A DNA stretch of 5,615 nucleotides, from NCBI GenBank assembly GCA_029555885.1, contig JAKPQT010000711.1:1-5615 (forward strand), given 5' to 3'. The position numbers were made by a program, and so were the translations under genes. This DNA is from Chloroflexota bacterium. GTDB lineage: Bacteria; Chloroflexota; Anaerolineae; CG2-30-64-16. The notes under the pieces were generated by a model. The model saw nothing but the letters and a program-made list of their open reading frames with translations, was not told the DNA's origin and ran no database searches. Positions 5,342 through 5,615 of the stretch are shown piece by piece; the stretch's first letter is position 1; every line of letters starts with the position of its first letter.

Positions 5342-5615
5342 ATGGGGGAGTATCTCGGCGCGCTGCGGCAGTTCAGCCGCAACATGCGGCTCTACGTGCT
5401 GTACACGGCGTTGTTTAGTTTTGGCTACATTGGGGTTTTCACGCTGCTGATCAACCTGTATCTCCTGCGGCTAGGCTATGGCATCGAAGAGGTCGGCATC
5501 TTTGGGGGAGCGGGCCTGCTCACCCTGGCGTTGGGTGCTGTGCCCGCCGGAATGATCGGAGGCAGGCTTGGCAGCCGCCGCACGTTGATCGTGGCGATGA
5601 TACTGGTTATCGGTG
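5342..5615 (+). CDS. MFS transporter, N-terminal part, cut by the window edge
   Basis: An open frame of 91 codons runs off the right end with no stop. It reads MGEYLGALRQFSRNMRLYVL and then a long hydrophobic helix (about residues 17-42), a second helix (about 50-71) and the start of a third (about 81 on). Between helices two and three lies GMIGGRLGSRRTL (70-82), matching the major facilitator loop motif GxxxDxxGRR in position and its glycine and arginine residues. The usual Asp is replaced by Gly73 or Arg74, depending on alignment. It would move an unknown solute across the inner membrane, perhaps outward as with many SARP-linked MFS proteins. It is divergent from the regulator gene, across an intergenic region with an 11-bp repeat array reading toward it. 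Transporter type and substrate cannot be told from 91 residues. Confidence 0.82.
   Translation, partial: MGEYLGALRQFSRNMRLYVLYTALFSFGYIGVFTLLINLYLLRLGYGIEEVGIFGGAGLLTLALGAVPAGMIGGRLGSRRTLIVAMILVIG

Noticed and set aside
2580..5450. Several long plus-strand open frames (up to about 290 codons) opposite the regulator gene
   Set aside because: They are antisense shadows of GC-rich coding DNA. They have low-complexity Arg/Ala/Ser-rich translations, no family motifs, and lie wholly or mostly opposite a well-supported 996-aa gene.

Overview
The window is GC-rich bacterial DNA. It reads most like a member of the Chloroflexota (Anaerolineae/Caldilineae-like). The main reason is the large SARP/AfsR-type regulator on the minus strand, which carries the Cys/His insertion and the MHEL-type motif that I associate with that phylum. 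This placement is from memory of family features and was not searched.

Layout, left to right. (1) 1-577: 3' part of a class I SAM-dependent methyltransferase gene, cut by the window edge. (2) 578-756: non-coding, with a strong 13-bp inverted repeat and a weak candidate promoter. (3) 757-1191: a small three-helix membrane protein with a C-terminal DUF305-type His-His segment. (4) 1192-1640: about 450 bases with no convincing gene. Its right end holds a four-unit direct repeat with an exact 11-bp period, next to a good -10 box. (5) 1641-2133: two tiny genes, 67 and 95 aa, one base apart. They share a C-terminal amphipathic segment. (6) 2175-5165, minus strand: a 996-aa regulator with winged helix, BTAD, NB-ARC/STAND ATPase and TPR-like repeats, convergent with the two small genes. 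(7) 5166-5341: an AT-rich divergent intergenic region holding a second four-unit 11-bp array and promoters. (8) 5342-5615: the start of an MFS transporter gene, cut by the window edge.

How it may work together. The same degenerate 11-bp unit (RGRACGAAT-like) occurs four times in front of the two small genes and four times between the regulator and the transporter. The two arrays share a 13-base identical core. Direct repeats at 11-bp spacing just upstream of a -10 box, with no -35 box, are the classical target layout of SARP activators. The simplest reading is a self-contained regulon. A STAND-type SARP senses a signal and activates the divergent MFS transporter and the convergent small-protein pair, with a possible effect on its own promoter. 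The repeats are directly visible; the regulatory link is inference. The methyltransferase and the DUF305 gene show no such array and are probably bystanders.
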